In this document: positions 18,777 to 27,097 of the stretch, one piece after another
How the letters are laid out: each line of letters starts with the position of its first letter
Numbering within the stretch: position 1 is the first letter of the stretch
NCBI GenBank assembly: GCA_022705325.1
Contig: JAKJER010000045.1
Location: 1 to 51,199 of the forward strand
Direction of reading: 5' to 3'
Length of the DNA: 51,199 nucleotides
Origin: Planctomycetota bacterium
GTDB lineage: Bacteria; Planctomycetota; Phycisphaerae; SM23-33
Program-made: the position numbers and the translations under genes
The notes under the pieces: model-generated
The model's input: the letters and a program-made list of their open reading frames with translations, nothing else
Database searches by the model: none
What the model was told of the DNA's origin: nothing

Positions 18777-21700
18777 ATGCGAAGACTGATCGCAGCGACG
18801 GTGGTGATGGCCGCCCAGGCCCTGGCGGCGGCCGCGGAGACGCCCTGGCACGACTCCCTCTGCCTGGGCCGAGGCGGCTACTGGCAGAAGCGAATCCCCG
18901 TGCGGATCGCCAATCCGCGAGGCGAAGCGGTCGAGGGTGAACAGGTCGAGCTGGCCGTCGGCAAGGCCCCGCCCCAGGCGGACCTGGCCGGCGCGGACAT
19001 CCGCGAACTGCGGCTCTGCAAGGCCGACGGCACGGAACTGCTCTATCGCGTGATCGGCCCGGACAGGAAGGAACTCAAGGACGGCGCGATCCCCCCGGCG
19101 GGGCGGCTGGTCCTGCCCGTCGAGGCGGCCGCCAGATCCGAGACGACCTACTACCTCTACTTCGCCAACCCGCAGGCGTGGGCGACGCCGGACTTCCTCA
19201 AGCCCGCCCGGGGCGGCCCCAGACCGGCCAGCAAGCCCGCGCCCCTCGGCGTCTCCGCCGGCGCGGTCGAATCGCTCTCGCTCAAGCCCGCCGGTGCGGG
19301 CGACGCCTGGGCCGATCCGGCCAGGTGGCCTATTCGCCGGCAGATCCTGCTGCCCTGCTCCAACGGGCAAGACCGCGATTGCCTGGTCCAGGTGGACGTG
19401 ACCGCCCTGGTCCGCCAGGCACGGCGCCAGGGTCTGGCCGCCGACGCGACGCCCGACATCCGCCTCAGCGACGGCGCGCGGGACCTGAGCTGCTGCCTCC
19501 GCGACGACCGCCTCTACGCCGCCGTCCGCCTGCCCGCACGGTCGCTGCTGCGGCTGTACGCGTACGCCGCGCCCCGCCCGGCCGAGGCGTCGCAGGACAC
19601 CTACGCGGCCCTGACGGCGTCGGCGGTGAACCTGCTACGCAACTCGAGCTTCGAGACGGCGGTTCAGAAGGAAGGCACGTCCCTGCCCGCCGAGTGGCAG
19701 GCCCCGACCGGGCCCGGGCAGGGCTCGATCATCGACGGCGGCAAGGTCGCCGCCAAGGCCGCCCGCCTCCAGGTGGCCTCCAACGACAAGAAGCAATGGA
19801 CCGGCTGGATACAGGGGGCGGCCGCCGAGCCCAACACCACCTACCTCTATGCCGCGTGGGTCCGCTGCCGCGACGTGAGCGGAAAGGTCAGCCTGCACGC
19901 CCACGCCGCCGACGCCAAGGGCAAGATCGTCCAGGGCGGATTCCTCGGCTCCGGCAGGCCCGTCGGCGGGACCGCCGACTGGACCCTGCTGGCCGGGTCG
20001 CTGCGCACCCCGCCCGGGACGCAGCGCATCACCTGCCACCTGACGATGAACGCTGCCGGGACGGTGGACTACGACGGCGCGATCCTGGCCCCGCTGCACA
20101 CGGCCTCGCCAGGCGAAATCGAGACCCGCAGCACCGCCGGGGGCGTCAGCCTCTGGCCCGTCAACGCGGTGGTCAAGGTCTTCCGCGAGGACACCCCGCC
20201 CGTTCGTAGTGCGCCCGTAAGGGCGTCTGCCGGAGACAACGCCCAGCGTCTGACGGCCTCGCTGCACGCCGCCCGCAACGAGCGCGAGCCGCTCCAGTTG
20301 GCCGTCCGCAGCGACCGCGACATCCGCAACGTCCGCGTGCAGGTCGTCCGCCCGAAGAGCGCCGTCGAGGCCAGGTTGGACTGCTCGGTCGCCGTCGTCG
20401 GATACGTGCCCGTCGACTACCCCACCAACTACTACCAGTCGCGCCAGCCCGCCTGGCACCGGATGCGCCCCACGCGCAGCCCCGGCTGCGACGGCTGGGC
20501 GGGCTGGTGGCCCGACCCGCTCCTGCCGCGAGACACGTTCGACCTCAAGGCCAACCAGACCCAGCCGATCTGGATCACCGTCTCCGTCCCCGCCGACGCC
20601 GAGCGCGGCAAATACATGGGATGGGTCAGCCTGACCGCGGAGGGCAAACCGCTCGCGGACTTGCCCTTCACCGTCCGCGTCTGGGACTTCGCCCTGCCGG
20701 AGGTCAGCCGCTGCAAGGCCATCTACGACGTCCGGGTGAACCATCCGCTCTGGAAGCCGCCCGGCAGCGACGAGAAGGAGACGTGGAAACAGCTCGTCCG
20801 GTTCATGGCCGAGCGCCGCCTCTGCCCGGACACGGTCTTCCCGCGCCCGAAGATCGACTATCGAGACGGCAAGGTGGTGGCCGACTTCGCCGACTTCGAC
20901 AAGGCGGCCGAATACTACTTTGACGAGTTGAAACTCCCGCACGCGTACACGCCCTGGCCGTTCTACCTGTTCGGCTGGGGCATGCCCCCGCGCGACAAGT
21001 TCGCCCAGAAGGCGTACGAGGGCGACTGGCCCTTCGACGGCGTGGACCGCTCGAAGCTGCGCCCGGAGTTCAAGCGGGTCTACCAGGCCTGCCTGCGGGC
21101 GTACTGGGAGCACATGAAGGCCAAGGGCTGGCACAAGCGGGTGATCTTCTACATCAGCGACGAGCCCTTCTACACCAAGCCGCACATCATCGAGCAGATG
21201 AAGGCCCTCTGCGACATGGTCCACGAGGTGGACAGGGAAATCCCCATCTACAGCTCGACGTGGCATCACGTGCCCGCCTGGGACAACTCCCTCGACGTAT
21301 GGGGCATCGGCATCCACGGCGTCGTGCCGGTCGAGCAGATCAACAAGCTCCGCCAGGCCGGCAAGCGGTTCCTCTGGACCACCGACGGGCACATGTGCAC
21401 CGACACGCCCTACTGCGCCGTCGAGCGTCTCCTGCCGCACTTCTGCTTCCAATATGGCGCCGAGGGCTACGAGTTCTGGGGCATCACGTGGCTGACATAC
21501 GACCCCTACCGCTTCGGCTGGCACGCGTTCATCTCCCAGAGCGACACGCCCACCAACCATTACCACGTCCGCTATCCCAACGGCGACGGGTTCCTGATCT
21601 ACCCGGGCGGGCCCGTCGGCGTGGCCGGGCCGGTCTCGTCGGTCCGCCTGGAGCAGGCCCGCGAGGGCGTGGAAGACTACGAGTACCTGGCCACGCTGGC

Positions 21701-21944
21701 CCAGCGCGTGCAGGCGTGGAAGGCGGTTGACGCGGCCGCCCGCTTCACCGCCCAGCAGGCCCAGGCGCGCAGGAAGCGGCTGGAGCAGGCCGAGGCCGCC
21801 CTCAAGCAGGCGAGCGAACTGGTGAGCATCCCCAACTCCGGCGGGCGGTACTCGACGAAGCTCCTCCCCGACCCCGACGCCGTCTTCCGCGTCAAGCAGG
21901 CGCTGGGGGAAGCGATCGAGGCGCTGGGCAACGCGGAGAAGTAG
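18777..21944 (+). CDS. Exported DUF4091-type glycosidase-like protein
   Basis: 1055 aa, ATG preceded by AAGGAG. Signal peptide residues 1-21. The N-terminal domain (PVRIANPRGEAVEGEQVELAV) is DUF2341-like; about 285-440 is a jelly-roll carbohydrate-binding module (NLLRNSSFETAVQKEG); about 620-1000 is a TIM-barrel-like part with YISDEPFYTKPHI and the family end block RLEQAREGVEDYEYLATL. The SDEP acid is the likely catalytic residue. Codons 476-483 (VRSAPVRA) are encoded by a palindromic repeat of the RAYT-linked family, lying in a linker after the carbohydrate-binding part. A role in glycan breakdown is inferred from domains and from the divergent GH127-like neighbour. Confidence 0.78.
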   Translation: MRRLIAATVVMAAQALAAAAETPWHDSLCLGRGGYWQKRIPVRIANPRGEAVEGEQVELAVGKAPPQADLAGADIRELRLCKADGTELLYRVIGPDRKELKDGAIPPAGRLVLPVEAAARSETTYYLYFANPQAWATPDFLKPARGGPRPASKPAPLGVSAGAVESLSLKPAGAGDAWADPARWPIRRQILLPCSNGQDRDCLVQVDVTALVRQARRQGLAADATPDIRLSDGARDLSCCLRDDRLYAAVRLPARSLLRLYAYAAPRPAEASQDTYAALTASAVNLLRNSSFETAVQKEGTSLPAEWQAPTGPGQGSIIDGGKVAAKAARLQVASNDKKQWTGWIQGAAAEPNTTYLYAAWVRCRDVSGKVSLHAHAADAKGKIVQGGFLGSGRPVGGTADWTLLAGSLRTPPGTQRITCHLTMNAAGTVDYDGAILAPLHTASPGEIETRSTAGGVSLWPVNAVVKVFREDTPPVRSAPVRASAGDNAQRLTASLHAARNEREPLQLAVRSDRDIRNVRVQVVRPKSAVEARLDCSVAVVGYVPVDYPTNYYQSRQPAWHRMRPTRSPGCDGWAGWWPDPLLPRDTFDLKANQTQPIWITVSVPADAERGKYMGWVSLTAEGKPLADLPFTVRVWDFALPEVSRCKAIYDVRVNHPLWKPPGSDEKETWKQLVRFMAERRLCPDTVFPRPKIDYRDGKVVADFADFDKAAEYYFDELKLPHAYTPWPFYLFGWGMPPRDKFAQKAYEGDWPFDGVDRSKLRPEFKRVYQACLRAYWEHMKAKGWHKRVIFYISDEPFYTKPHIIEQMKALCDMVHEVDREIPIYSSTWHHVPAWDNSLDVWGIGIHGVVPVEQINKLRQAGKRFLWTTDGHMCTDTPYCAVERLLPHFCFQYGAEGYEFWGITWLTYDPYRFGWHAFISQSDTPTNHYHVRYPNGDGFLIYPGGPVGVAGPVSSVRLEQAREGVEDYEYLATLAQRVQAWKAVDAAARFTAQQAQARRKRLEQAEAALKQASELVSIPNSGGRYSTKLLPDPDAVFRVKQALGEAIEALGNAEK
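20201..20227 (+). repeat. RAYT-linked palindrome inside a coding region
   Basis: TAGTGCGCCCGTAAGGGC matches the array units at 7738 and 7906 at 17 of 18 core bases. It is translated in frame as VRSAPVRA within the DUF4091-type protein. Confidence 0.75.
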
Positions 21945-21959
21945 AACGGGACGAAGGTC

Positions 21960-22106
21960 CTACCGCTTCGACTTGATCTGCCCCTGAAAGGGCCAATCAT
22001 CGTACGGTTTGACGAAGGGGTATGCGCGAAGGGACAAACTCCCCCGCGGATCGTTGGGCAACCAGTGTCCATACCCCGTGAACATGAGGTGATGGCCGAT
22101 GACCAT
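21960..22106 (-). pseudogene. Internally deleted Y1 (IS200-like) transposase remnant
   Basis: A 48-codon open frame joins an N-terminal piece (HHLMFTGYGHWLPNDPRGS) directly to a C-terminal piece (YPFVKPYDDWPFQGQ). The intact relative at 46277-46909 has the same two pieces (YHLIWTAYGWWLPNDPRGS and EFVAPYDGWPFAG) separated by about 160 residues that hold the HUH motif and the tyrosine. The remnant is therefore catalytically dead, an in-frame internal deletion. It could be a decaying insertion or a non-autonomous derivative. It lies between the DUF4091 gene and the end of the molybdenum cofactor operon. Confidence 0.75.
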
Positions 22107-22129
22107 GCCATCTTCCCTTTCGCGACAAC

Positions 22130-22144
22130 AACTTCCAGGAAGTT
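22130..22144 (-). terminator. Short hairpin after the molybdenum cofactor operon
   Basis: AACTTCCAGGAAGTT is a perfect 7-bp inverted repeat around one base, about 15 bp beyond the last stop of the operon. The loop is too tight for a full stem, so it may equally be a protein site or an element end. Confidence 0.3.
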
Positions 22145-22159
22145 TGCTTTTCCGCGCTT

Positions 22160-23107
22160 CTAGTGCGTGTCGATCCCGTGCAGCATGAAGATCACGTGCT
22201 CCAGCGTCTTGAGGATCTCCCCCATGTACTCCTCCACCGCGCGGACGCTTCCGGGCAGGGCGTAGCACTGGGTCGCCCCGGCCACCGCCGCGACGGACCG
22301 GCTGAGCAGCGCGTTGGGTTTGGTCTGTCCGAACTTGACGCGGATGTTCTCCATGATGCCCGGGATAGGCTTGTCGAAGACGGACAGGACCGTCTCGGGC
22401 GTGATGTCGCGCGGACCCACGCCCGTGCCCCCGGTGGTGACGATCACGTCCACGCCCGCCTCGCGGGCCTCCAGCAGGATCGCCCGCAGGCGCGCCGCGT
22501 CGTCGCCGATCAACACGCTCTCGATCCGCGGATGCCACCGCTTGCCCGCCAGGAATTCCTCCACCAGCCGCCGCACGTGCGGCCCGCTGCGGTCTTCGTA
22601 CTCGCCCGCGGCCGCCCGGTCGCTCAGCGTCACGATCAGCACGCGCAGCGGGCGGGGCCGGTGCAGCACCGCGTCGCCCGGCTTCACCTCCCCGCCGTTC
22701 ACCACCCTGGCGAAGACGCCCTCGCTGGGCATCACGCACTTGCCCACCTGCTCGAAGATCGCGCACCTGCTGCCGTGGCAGTCCTTGCCGAACTGCGTGA
22801 CCTCCAACTCCGCCTGGCCCACCTGGATGCGGTCCAGCATGCCCAGCGCGGCGAAGTCCAGGCCGCGCACGGTAATGTTCTCGGCGAACTCCCCAGGCTC
22901 GGTCTGCCGGCCCGTCTGCTCCACGAACCGCCCGATCGACTCCTCGCCCAGCAGGCTCACCTGCCGATGCCAGGCCCCCGCGTGGGCGTCGCCCTCCACC
23001 CCCCGGCCGTTCAGCACGATCCGCTCGACGGGCGACTTGGGCACGCCCTTGACGCTCGAAACGTTCACCGACGCCACTTCGCCGCGACTGGATTCAGGAT
23101 TCGACAT
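22160..23107 (-). CDS. MOSC-MogA fusion protein (molybdenum cofactor)
   Basis: 315 aa. Residues about 8-150 are a MOSC domain (GVEGDAHAGAWHRQVSLL and FGKDCHGSRCAIF, including the conserved Cys that in MOSC proteins handles sulfur or cofactor). Residues about 153-305 are a MoCF-binding MogA/MoaB domain (LIVTLSDRAAAGEYEDRSGP, VIVTTGGTGVGPRDITPE, ALPGSVRAVEE), which adenylylates molybdopterin before metal insertion. The fusion joins late cofactor synthesis to handling of the sulfurated or finished cofactor. The start overlaps the end of moaC by 14 nt, so it is the last gene of the moeA-moaA-moaC operon. Confidence 0.9.
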   Translation of the reverse strand: MSNPESSRGEVASVNVSSVKGVPKSPVERIVLNGRGVEGDAHAGAWHRQVSLLGEESIGRFVEQTGRQTEPGEFAENITVRGLDFAALGMLDRIQVGQAELEVTQFGKDCHGSRCAIFEQVGKCVMPSEGVFARVVNGGEVKPGDAVLHRPRPLRVLIVTLSDRAAAGEYEDRSGPHVRRLVEEFLAGKRWHPRIESVLIGDDAARLRAILLEAREAGVDVIVTTGGTGVGPRDITPETVLSVFDKPIPGIMENIRVKFGQTKPNALLSRSVAAVAGATQCYALPGSVRAVEEYMGEILKTLEHVIFMLHGIDTH

Positions 23108-23552
23108 CGCTCTTGGTCTTCTCCGTCAGGACGATCTGCGTGATTCGCATGGACTTGTCGACGGCCTTGCACATGTCGTAGACGGTCAGCAGCGCGACGC
23201 TGACGGCCGTCAGCGCCTCCATCTCCACGCCGGTGCGGCCGACACAGGCGACCTCGCTCACCGCCCGCACGCCCGCGTCGACCACCTCCAGGCGGACCTG
23301 GACGTGGTCCAGCGTGAGCGGGTGGCACAGCGGGATCAACTCCGCCGTCCGCTTGGCGGCCTGGATGCCCGCGATCTGGGCGACCGTCAGCACGTCGCCC
23401 TTCTTGAGCTGGTTGGCCCGCACCAGCTCGACGGCGGCCGCCGCCAGTTCGATGAGCCCCTCGGCCCGGGCGACCCGCCGCTGGGGCGCCTTGGCGCCCA
23501 CGTCGACCATCCTCGCCTTGCCCGCGTCGTCAGTGTGCGATAGATCTGTCAT
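23094..23552 (-). CDS. moaC: Cyclic pyranopterin monophosphate synthase MoaC
   Basis: 152 aa, the usual MoaC size. Converts 3',8-cyclo-GTP to cPMP. Family blocks: MVDVGAKAPQRRVARAEG at the start, KGDVLTVAQIAGIQAAKRT, LIPLCHPLTLDHV with the active-site His, VGRTGVEMEALTAVSVALLTVYDMCKAVD and the closing KSMRI. ATG 23552 is preferred; an in-frame TTG lies 15 nt upstream. Sits between moaA (61-nt gap containing a palindrome) and the MOSC-MogA gene, which it overlaps. Confidence 0.95.
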   Translation of the reverse strand: MTDLSHTDDAGKARMVDVGAKAPQRRVARAEGLIELAAAAVELVRANQLKKGDVLTVAQIAGIQAAKRTAELIPLCHPLTLDHVQVRLEVVDAGVRAVSEVACVGRTGVEMEALTAVSVALLTVYDMCKAVDKSMRITQIVLTEKTKSDVES

Positions 23553-23574
23553 GCTGGCCTCGTCCAATCGGAAA

Positions 23575-23594
23575 CCTGCCTGCCGGCAGGCAGG
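23575..23594. repeat. Perfect 20-bp palindrome CCTGCCTGCCGGCAGGCAGG
   Basis: It lies in the gap between moaA and moaC, flanked by CAATCGG and CAATCGA words like those in the 9142-9297 element. It would form a strong hairpin in the operon mRNA. Confidence 0.85.
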
Positions 23595-23613
23595 TCGTCA
23601 ATCGAAGATCGCT

Positions 23614-24486
23614 TCAGCCGCCGATGCGGCGGATCCAGTGTTTCTCGCAAACGCCCCCCGCCTCGGGCTTGGACTTGACCGCGAGGCTGATGGCCTCGCG
23701 CGGGCCCAGCTCCCGGACGCTGAACCCCACGTCCGACATCAGGCACGGGCGGAGGTACCCGTCGCTGGTCAGGCGCAGGCGGCTGCACCGGCCGCACGCG
23801 CCGCCGTCTCCGCCCACGACCTGTCCGAACCGCCCGGTGGCCAGGTCCATCCGCGGGATGAACCGGACCTCCAGCCCGCGACGCCGGGCGTAGTCGGCCA
23901 CCCCGCGGGCGTCCGGCTCGTCCACCGACCGCTCGATCACGCAGTTGAGCTTCACCGGCGTCAGGCCGGCCGCCAGGGCGGCGTCGATGCCGGCCAAGAC
24001 GTCCTTCAATCCAGGCGACCGCCTTACGGCGGCACTACAAGCGCCCGCGTCCGGCGCCTCAGTCCCATCGTCCCGCGCCGCGCAGCGGCCACGGGTGATC
24101 TCGGCGTAGCGGTCGGGGTCGACCGAGTCGAGGCTGACGTTCACCCGCATCAGGCCGGCCGCCTTGAGCGTGACCGCCCGCGGCGCCAGCAGCGTGCCGT
24201 TGGTCGTCATCGCCAGGTCGCGGACGCCGTCGATGCGGGCCAGCAGGACGATCAGGCTTTCGATGTTTCGCCGGGTCAGCGGCTCGCCCCCGGTGAGGCG
24301 CACCTTGGTCACGCCCAGGTCGGCGGCCTCGCGGACGACCTCGGCGATCTCCTCGTAACGGAGGATGTCGTCGTGGGAGACCAGCGGCAGGCCCTCGGCG
24401 GGCATGCAGTAGACGCAGCGGAGGTTGCAGCGGTCGGTCACCGAGACCCGCAGGTAGTCGATCCGGCGCCCGAACGGGTCGATCAT
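23614..24486 (-). CDS. moaA: GTP 3',8-cyclase MoaA, compact form with repeat insert
   Basis: 290 aa, shorter than the usual 320-340. The radical SAM cluster CNLRCVYC is near residues 19-26, TGGEPL near 65, and the second 4Fe-4S site CGRC-x13-C is close to the C-terminus; the protein ends in GG, the conserved double-glycine tail needed by MoaA. About 60 residues are missing between RFIPRMDL and the second cluster compared with classical MoaA. Between EITRG and KDVLAGI there is a roughly 25-residue extra segment; residues 148-157 of it (GACSAAVRRS) are encoded by a RAYT-linked palindrome. The ATG overlaps the moeA stop (ATGA), so translation is coupled. Confidence 0.9.
   Translation of the reverse strand: MIDPFGRRIDYLRVSVTDRCNLRCVYCMPAEGLPLVSHDDILRYEEIAEVVREAADLGVTKVRLTGGEPLTRRNIESLIVLLARIDGVRDLAMTTNGTLLAPRAVTLKAAGLMRVNVSLDSVDPDRYAEITRGRCAARDDGTEAPDAGACSAAVRRSPGLKDVLAGIDAALAAGLTPVKLNCVIERSVDEPDARGVADYARRRGLEVRFIPRMDLATGRFGQVVGGDGGACGRCSRLRLTSDGYLRPCLMSDVGFSVRELGPREAISLAVKSKPEAGGVCEKHWIRRIGG
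24017..24045 (-). repeat. RAYT-linked palindrome inside moaA
   Basis: These 29 nt are identical to 7852-7880 in the array next to the RAYT gene. They contain the palindromic core CCGCCTTACGGCGG and the CACTACAAGC tail. Translated in frame on the minus strand. Confidence 0.9.
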
Positions 24487-25679
24487 CGCCACGCCCTCGC
24501 CACCGGCAGGAAGAGCACGTTCTGCCCCAGGCCCACCATCACGCACCCCGCCGGCACGAAGAAGAACCCGTCCGCCTGCGTCAGGGCCGACAGGTGCGCC
24601 GAGCCGTGAAACTCGACCTTCTCCAGCCGCCCGTTGGGCGCGATGCGGCACGGGACGAACTCGCTCCGCTCGCCGCTGCGGCGCTTGTAGTCGAAGCCCA
24701 GCGCCATGACGAACTCCCGGACGGGCCAGGCCCCGCCGCCCAGCCTGGCCGCCGCCCGCAGCACGAACACGTGGAACATCAGGAACGCCGAGGCCGGGTT
24801 GCCCGGCAGGCCGAACACCGCCTTGCCCTTGCGCGTGGCGAAGGTCATGGGCCGCCCCGGCTTGACGGCCACCTTGTTGAAGTGGACCTTCAAACCCGCC
24901 CTGGGCAGGGCCGCCCCGACGTAGTCGTGGTCGCCCACCGAGACCCCGCCGGTGATCACCACAATGTCCGCGCCGGCCAGGGCGGTCTTGATCGCCGCCA
25001 GCGTGCGGCGGGCGTCGTCGCCCACGCGACGCTCCAGGACGACATCCAGGCCGTACTGCCTGGCCAGGCCCGCCAGCAGCGGGCCGTTGGAGTTCATGAT
25101 CCGTCCGGCCGCCAGTCTGGCGGGGTCGTCCACGATCTCGTCGCCGGTGGCCAGGATCGCGATCCGCGGGCGCCGCCCCACGCGGACCCGCTCCAGCCCG
25201 CACGAGACCAGCACGGCCACCTCGAGCGGGCCCAGGGTCGTGCCCGCTTCCAGGACCTTGTCGCCTCGCCGCACGTCTTCCCCGTGCGAGCAGATGTTGG
25301 GGTCCTGGCCGCGGCTGAGCACCACGACCTCGTCGCCCTCCAGGCGCGTCCGTTCGATCGGGATCACCACGCCCGCCCCGGCGGGAACGGCGGCGCCGGT
25401 CATCACCTTGACGGCTGTGCCCGGCTCGACGCGCCCCCGCAGCGGCGCCTCGCCCGCCGCAAGCGTCCGCACCAAGCGGTAGCGGTCCCGCACGTCGCCC
25501 GCGGCCAGCGCATAGCCGTCCATCGCCGACTTGTCGAACGGGGGCAGGTCCAGGCGCGACCGGGCCGGCGCCAGCAGCGCCCGCCCCTGCGCCCGACGCA
25601 CGGGCAGCCACTCGCCCCTGGGGCGGAAACCCTCGATCTGCTTCTCCACGATCGCGATGGCACGGTCAAGCGGGATCAT
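24483..25679 (-). CDS. moeA: Molybdopterin molybdenumtransferase MoeA
   Basis: 398 aa, normal length. Inserts molybdate into adenylylated molybdopterin. MoeA_N domain: LDLPPFDKSAMDGYALAAGDV and the TGAAVPAGAGVVIPIERT stretch; central MoCF-binding domain: RPRIAILATGDEIV and VVITGGVSVGDHDYVG, with LPGNPASAFLMFHVFV; C-terminal MoeA_C barrel: SERSEFVPCRI-like and SALTQADGFFFVPAG. ATG 25679 follows AGGA. First gene of the cofactor operon; an array of heptad repeats lies in its leader, directly upstream of the start. Confidence 0.95.
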   Translation of the reverse strand: MIPLDRAIAIVEKQIEGFRPRGEWLPVRRAQGRALLAPARSRLDLPPFDKSAMDGYALAAGDVRDRYRLVRTLAAGEAPLRGRVEPGTAVKVMTGAAVPAGAGVVIPIERTRLEGDEVVVLSRGQDPNICSHGEDVRRGDKVLEAGTTLGPLEVAVLVSCGLERVRVGRRPRIAILATGDEIVDDPARLAAGRIMNSNGPLLAGLARQYGLDVVLERRVGDDARRTLAAIKTALAGADIVVITGGVSVGDHDYVGAALPRAGLKVHFNKVAVKPGRPMTFATRKGKAVFGLPGNPASAFLMFHVFVLRAAARLGGGAWPVREFVMALGFDYKRRSGERSEFVPCRIAPNGRLEKVEFHGSAHLSALTQADGFFFVPAGCVMVGLGQNVLFLPVARAWR

Positions 25680-25685
25680 TTCCTG

Positions 25686-25720
25686 ATTGTCAATTGTCGA
25701 TTGCCCATTGTCAATTGAAG
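25686..25720. repeat. Heptad-repeat array, ATTG word
   Basis: Five consecutive 7-nt units: ATTGTCA, ATTGTCG, ATTGCCC, ATTGTCA, ATTGAAG. It begins 7 bp from the moeA start, inside the divergent moeA-decarboxylase promoter region (25680-25908), in which no gene is seen. Confidence 0.85.
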
Positions 25721-25908
25721 ACGGCGACGGCGCGATCCTTGTCTGTACTGCCGTTGCCCGCGGAGGCGGAGGATGCTTCGCAGTCCGCCCGAGCCGCACG
25801 CGGACGGCGGACGAACCAAAAAAACAGGACCCGCCCGGTCATATATTCTTGCATCGCCCGCCCTGCATTTGGAGAATACCGGCCTGAACCAGCACAGGCA
25901 GGAGCCCC

Positions 25909-27036
25909 TTGGCCACGCACAGACTGACAACCAGCCAGCGCCGCGTGCAGAACCTGGTGCGGCGTCACGGCACGCCGATCATGGCGATCAGCCGGTCCGC
26001 GCTGAAGGCCCAGGTCGACCGCTTCCGGCGCCACCTGCCTCGGGTGGCCCCCTACTACGCCATCAAGGCCAACCCGCACCCGGAAGTGCTCAAGGTCATG
26101 GTGGCCGCCGGCGCGGGCTTCGACGTGGCCAGCATCGGCGAGATCCAGACCGCCCTGGCCGCCGGGGCGCCACCCGACCGCCTCATCTTCGCCAACACCA
26201 TCAAGCCCGCCTCGTCCATCGCCGCCGCCGTCACCCACGGCGTGGACCTGATGACCTTCGACAGCGAGCAGGAGCTGGACAAGATCGCCGAGAACGCCCC
26301 CGGCTGCCGGGTCATCGTCCGCATCAAGGTGCCCAACATCGGCTCGATCGTCGAGCTGAGCCTCAAGTTCGGCATCGACCCCGCCGACGCCATCCCCCTG
26401 CTCATCAAGGCCCACCACCTCGGGCTCAAGCCCGCCGGCGTGAGCTTCCACGTGGGCAGCCAGTGCACCCGGATCGAGAACTTCGTCGAGGCGCTGGAGA
26501 TGGCCGCCATCATCGTCCGCGACGCCCGCCTCAAGCAACTGCCCATCGAGATCCTGGACATCGGCGGGGGCTTCCCCATCCAGCACTTCGACGACGACCC
26601 CGACTGGTTCGAGCACATGGCCGATCCGATCTCGCGCGAGATCGACCGCCTGTTCGACCCTTCGCTCCAGATCATCGCCGAGCCCGGGCGCTTCCTCGCC
26701 GGCCCGGCCGCCACGCTCATCCTCCGCGTCATCGGGCGGGCCATCCGCGAGAACAAGCACTGGTACTACCTCGACGACGGCGTGTACGGATCGCTCAGCG
26801 GGCAGATCTTCGACCACGCCAAGTACGAGTTCAAGGTCCTCAAGGGCGGACGGACGCAACTGTCCACGCTGGCCGGGCCCACCTGCGACAGCCTGGACAT
26901 CATCGCCCGCGGCGAGCAGTTGCCCCCGCTGGAGGTCGGCGACGTCGTGTACGCCGAGAACTGCGGCGCCTACAGCTCCGCCAGCGCGACGGCCTTCAAC
27001 GGCATCCAGCCCGCCCAGGTGATTATGACCGCCTGA
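25909..27036 (+). CDS. Ornithine decarboxylase-type PLP enzyme (fold III)
   Basis: 375 aa from a TTG start with GGAG before it. The PLP lysine is K53 in YYAIKANPHP. Further eukaryote-type ODC/lysine-DAP decarboxylase blocks follow: SFHVGSQC, DIGGGFP (phosphate-binding glycines), AEPGRFLAGPA, and C326-D327 in GPTCDSLD, the pair that reaches into the partner subunit's active site, then VYAENCGAYSSASATAFNG. Expected reaction: ornithine to putrescine, although lysine or arginine-related substrates are possible. The deoxyhypusine synthase homologue starts 61 nt downstream, which points to polyamine synthesis. Confidence 0.9.
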   Translation: MATHRLTTSQRRVQNLVRRHGTPIMAISRSALKAQVDRFRRHLPRVAPYYAIKANPHPEVLKVMVAAGAGFDVASIGEIQTALAAGAPPDRLIFANTIKPASSIAAAVTHGVDLMTFDSEQELDKIAENAPGCRVIVRIKVPNIGSIVELSLKFGIDPADAIPLLIKAHHLGLKPAGVSFHVGSQCTRIENFVEALEMAAIIVRDARLKQLPIEILDIGGGFPIQHFDDDPDWFEHMADPISREIDRLFDPSLQIIAEPGRFLAGPAATLILRVIGRAIRENKHWYYLDDGVYGSLSGQIFDHAKYEFKVLKGGRTQLSTLAGPTCDSLDIIARGEQLPPLEVGDVVYAENCGAYSSASATAFNGIQPAQVIMTA

Positions 27037-27054
27037 CGTTCGATTGCGGACCCG

Positions 27055-27089
27055 CTACTGACTACGGGCTACCGGCTACCAACTACCGA
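27055..27089. repeat. Heptad-repeat array, CTAC word
   Basis: Five consecutive units: CTACTGA, CTACGGG, CTACCGG, CTACCAA, CTACCGA. The array fills the gap between the decarboxylase and the next ATG, ending 8 bp before that ATG. Confidence 0.88.
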
Positions 27090-27097
27090 GAACAACC

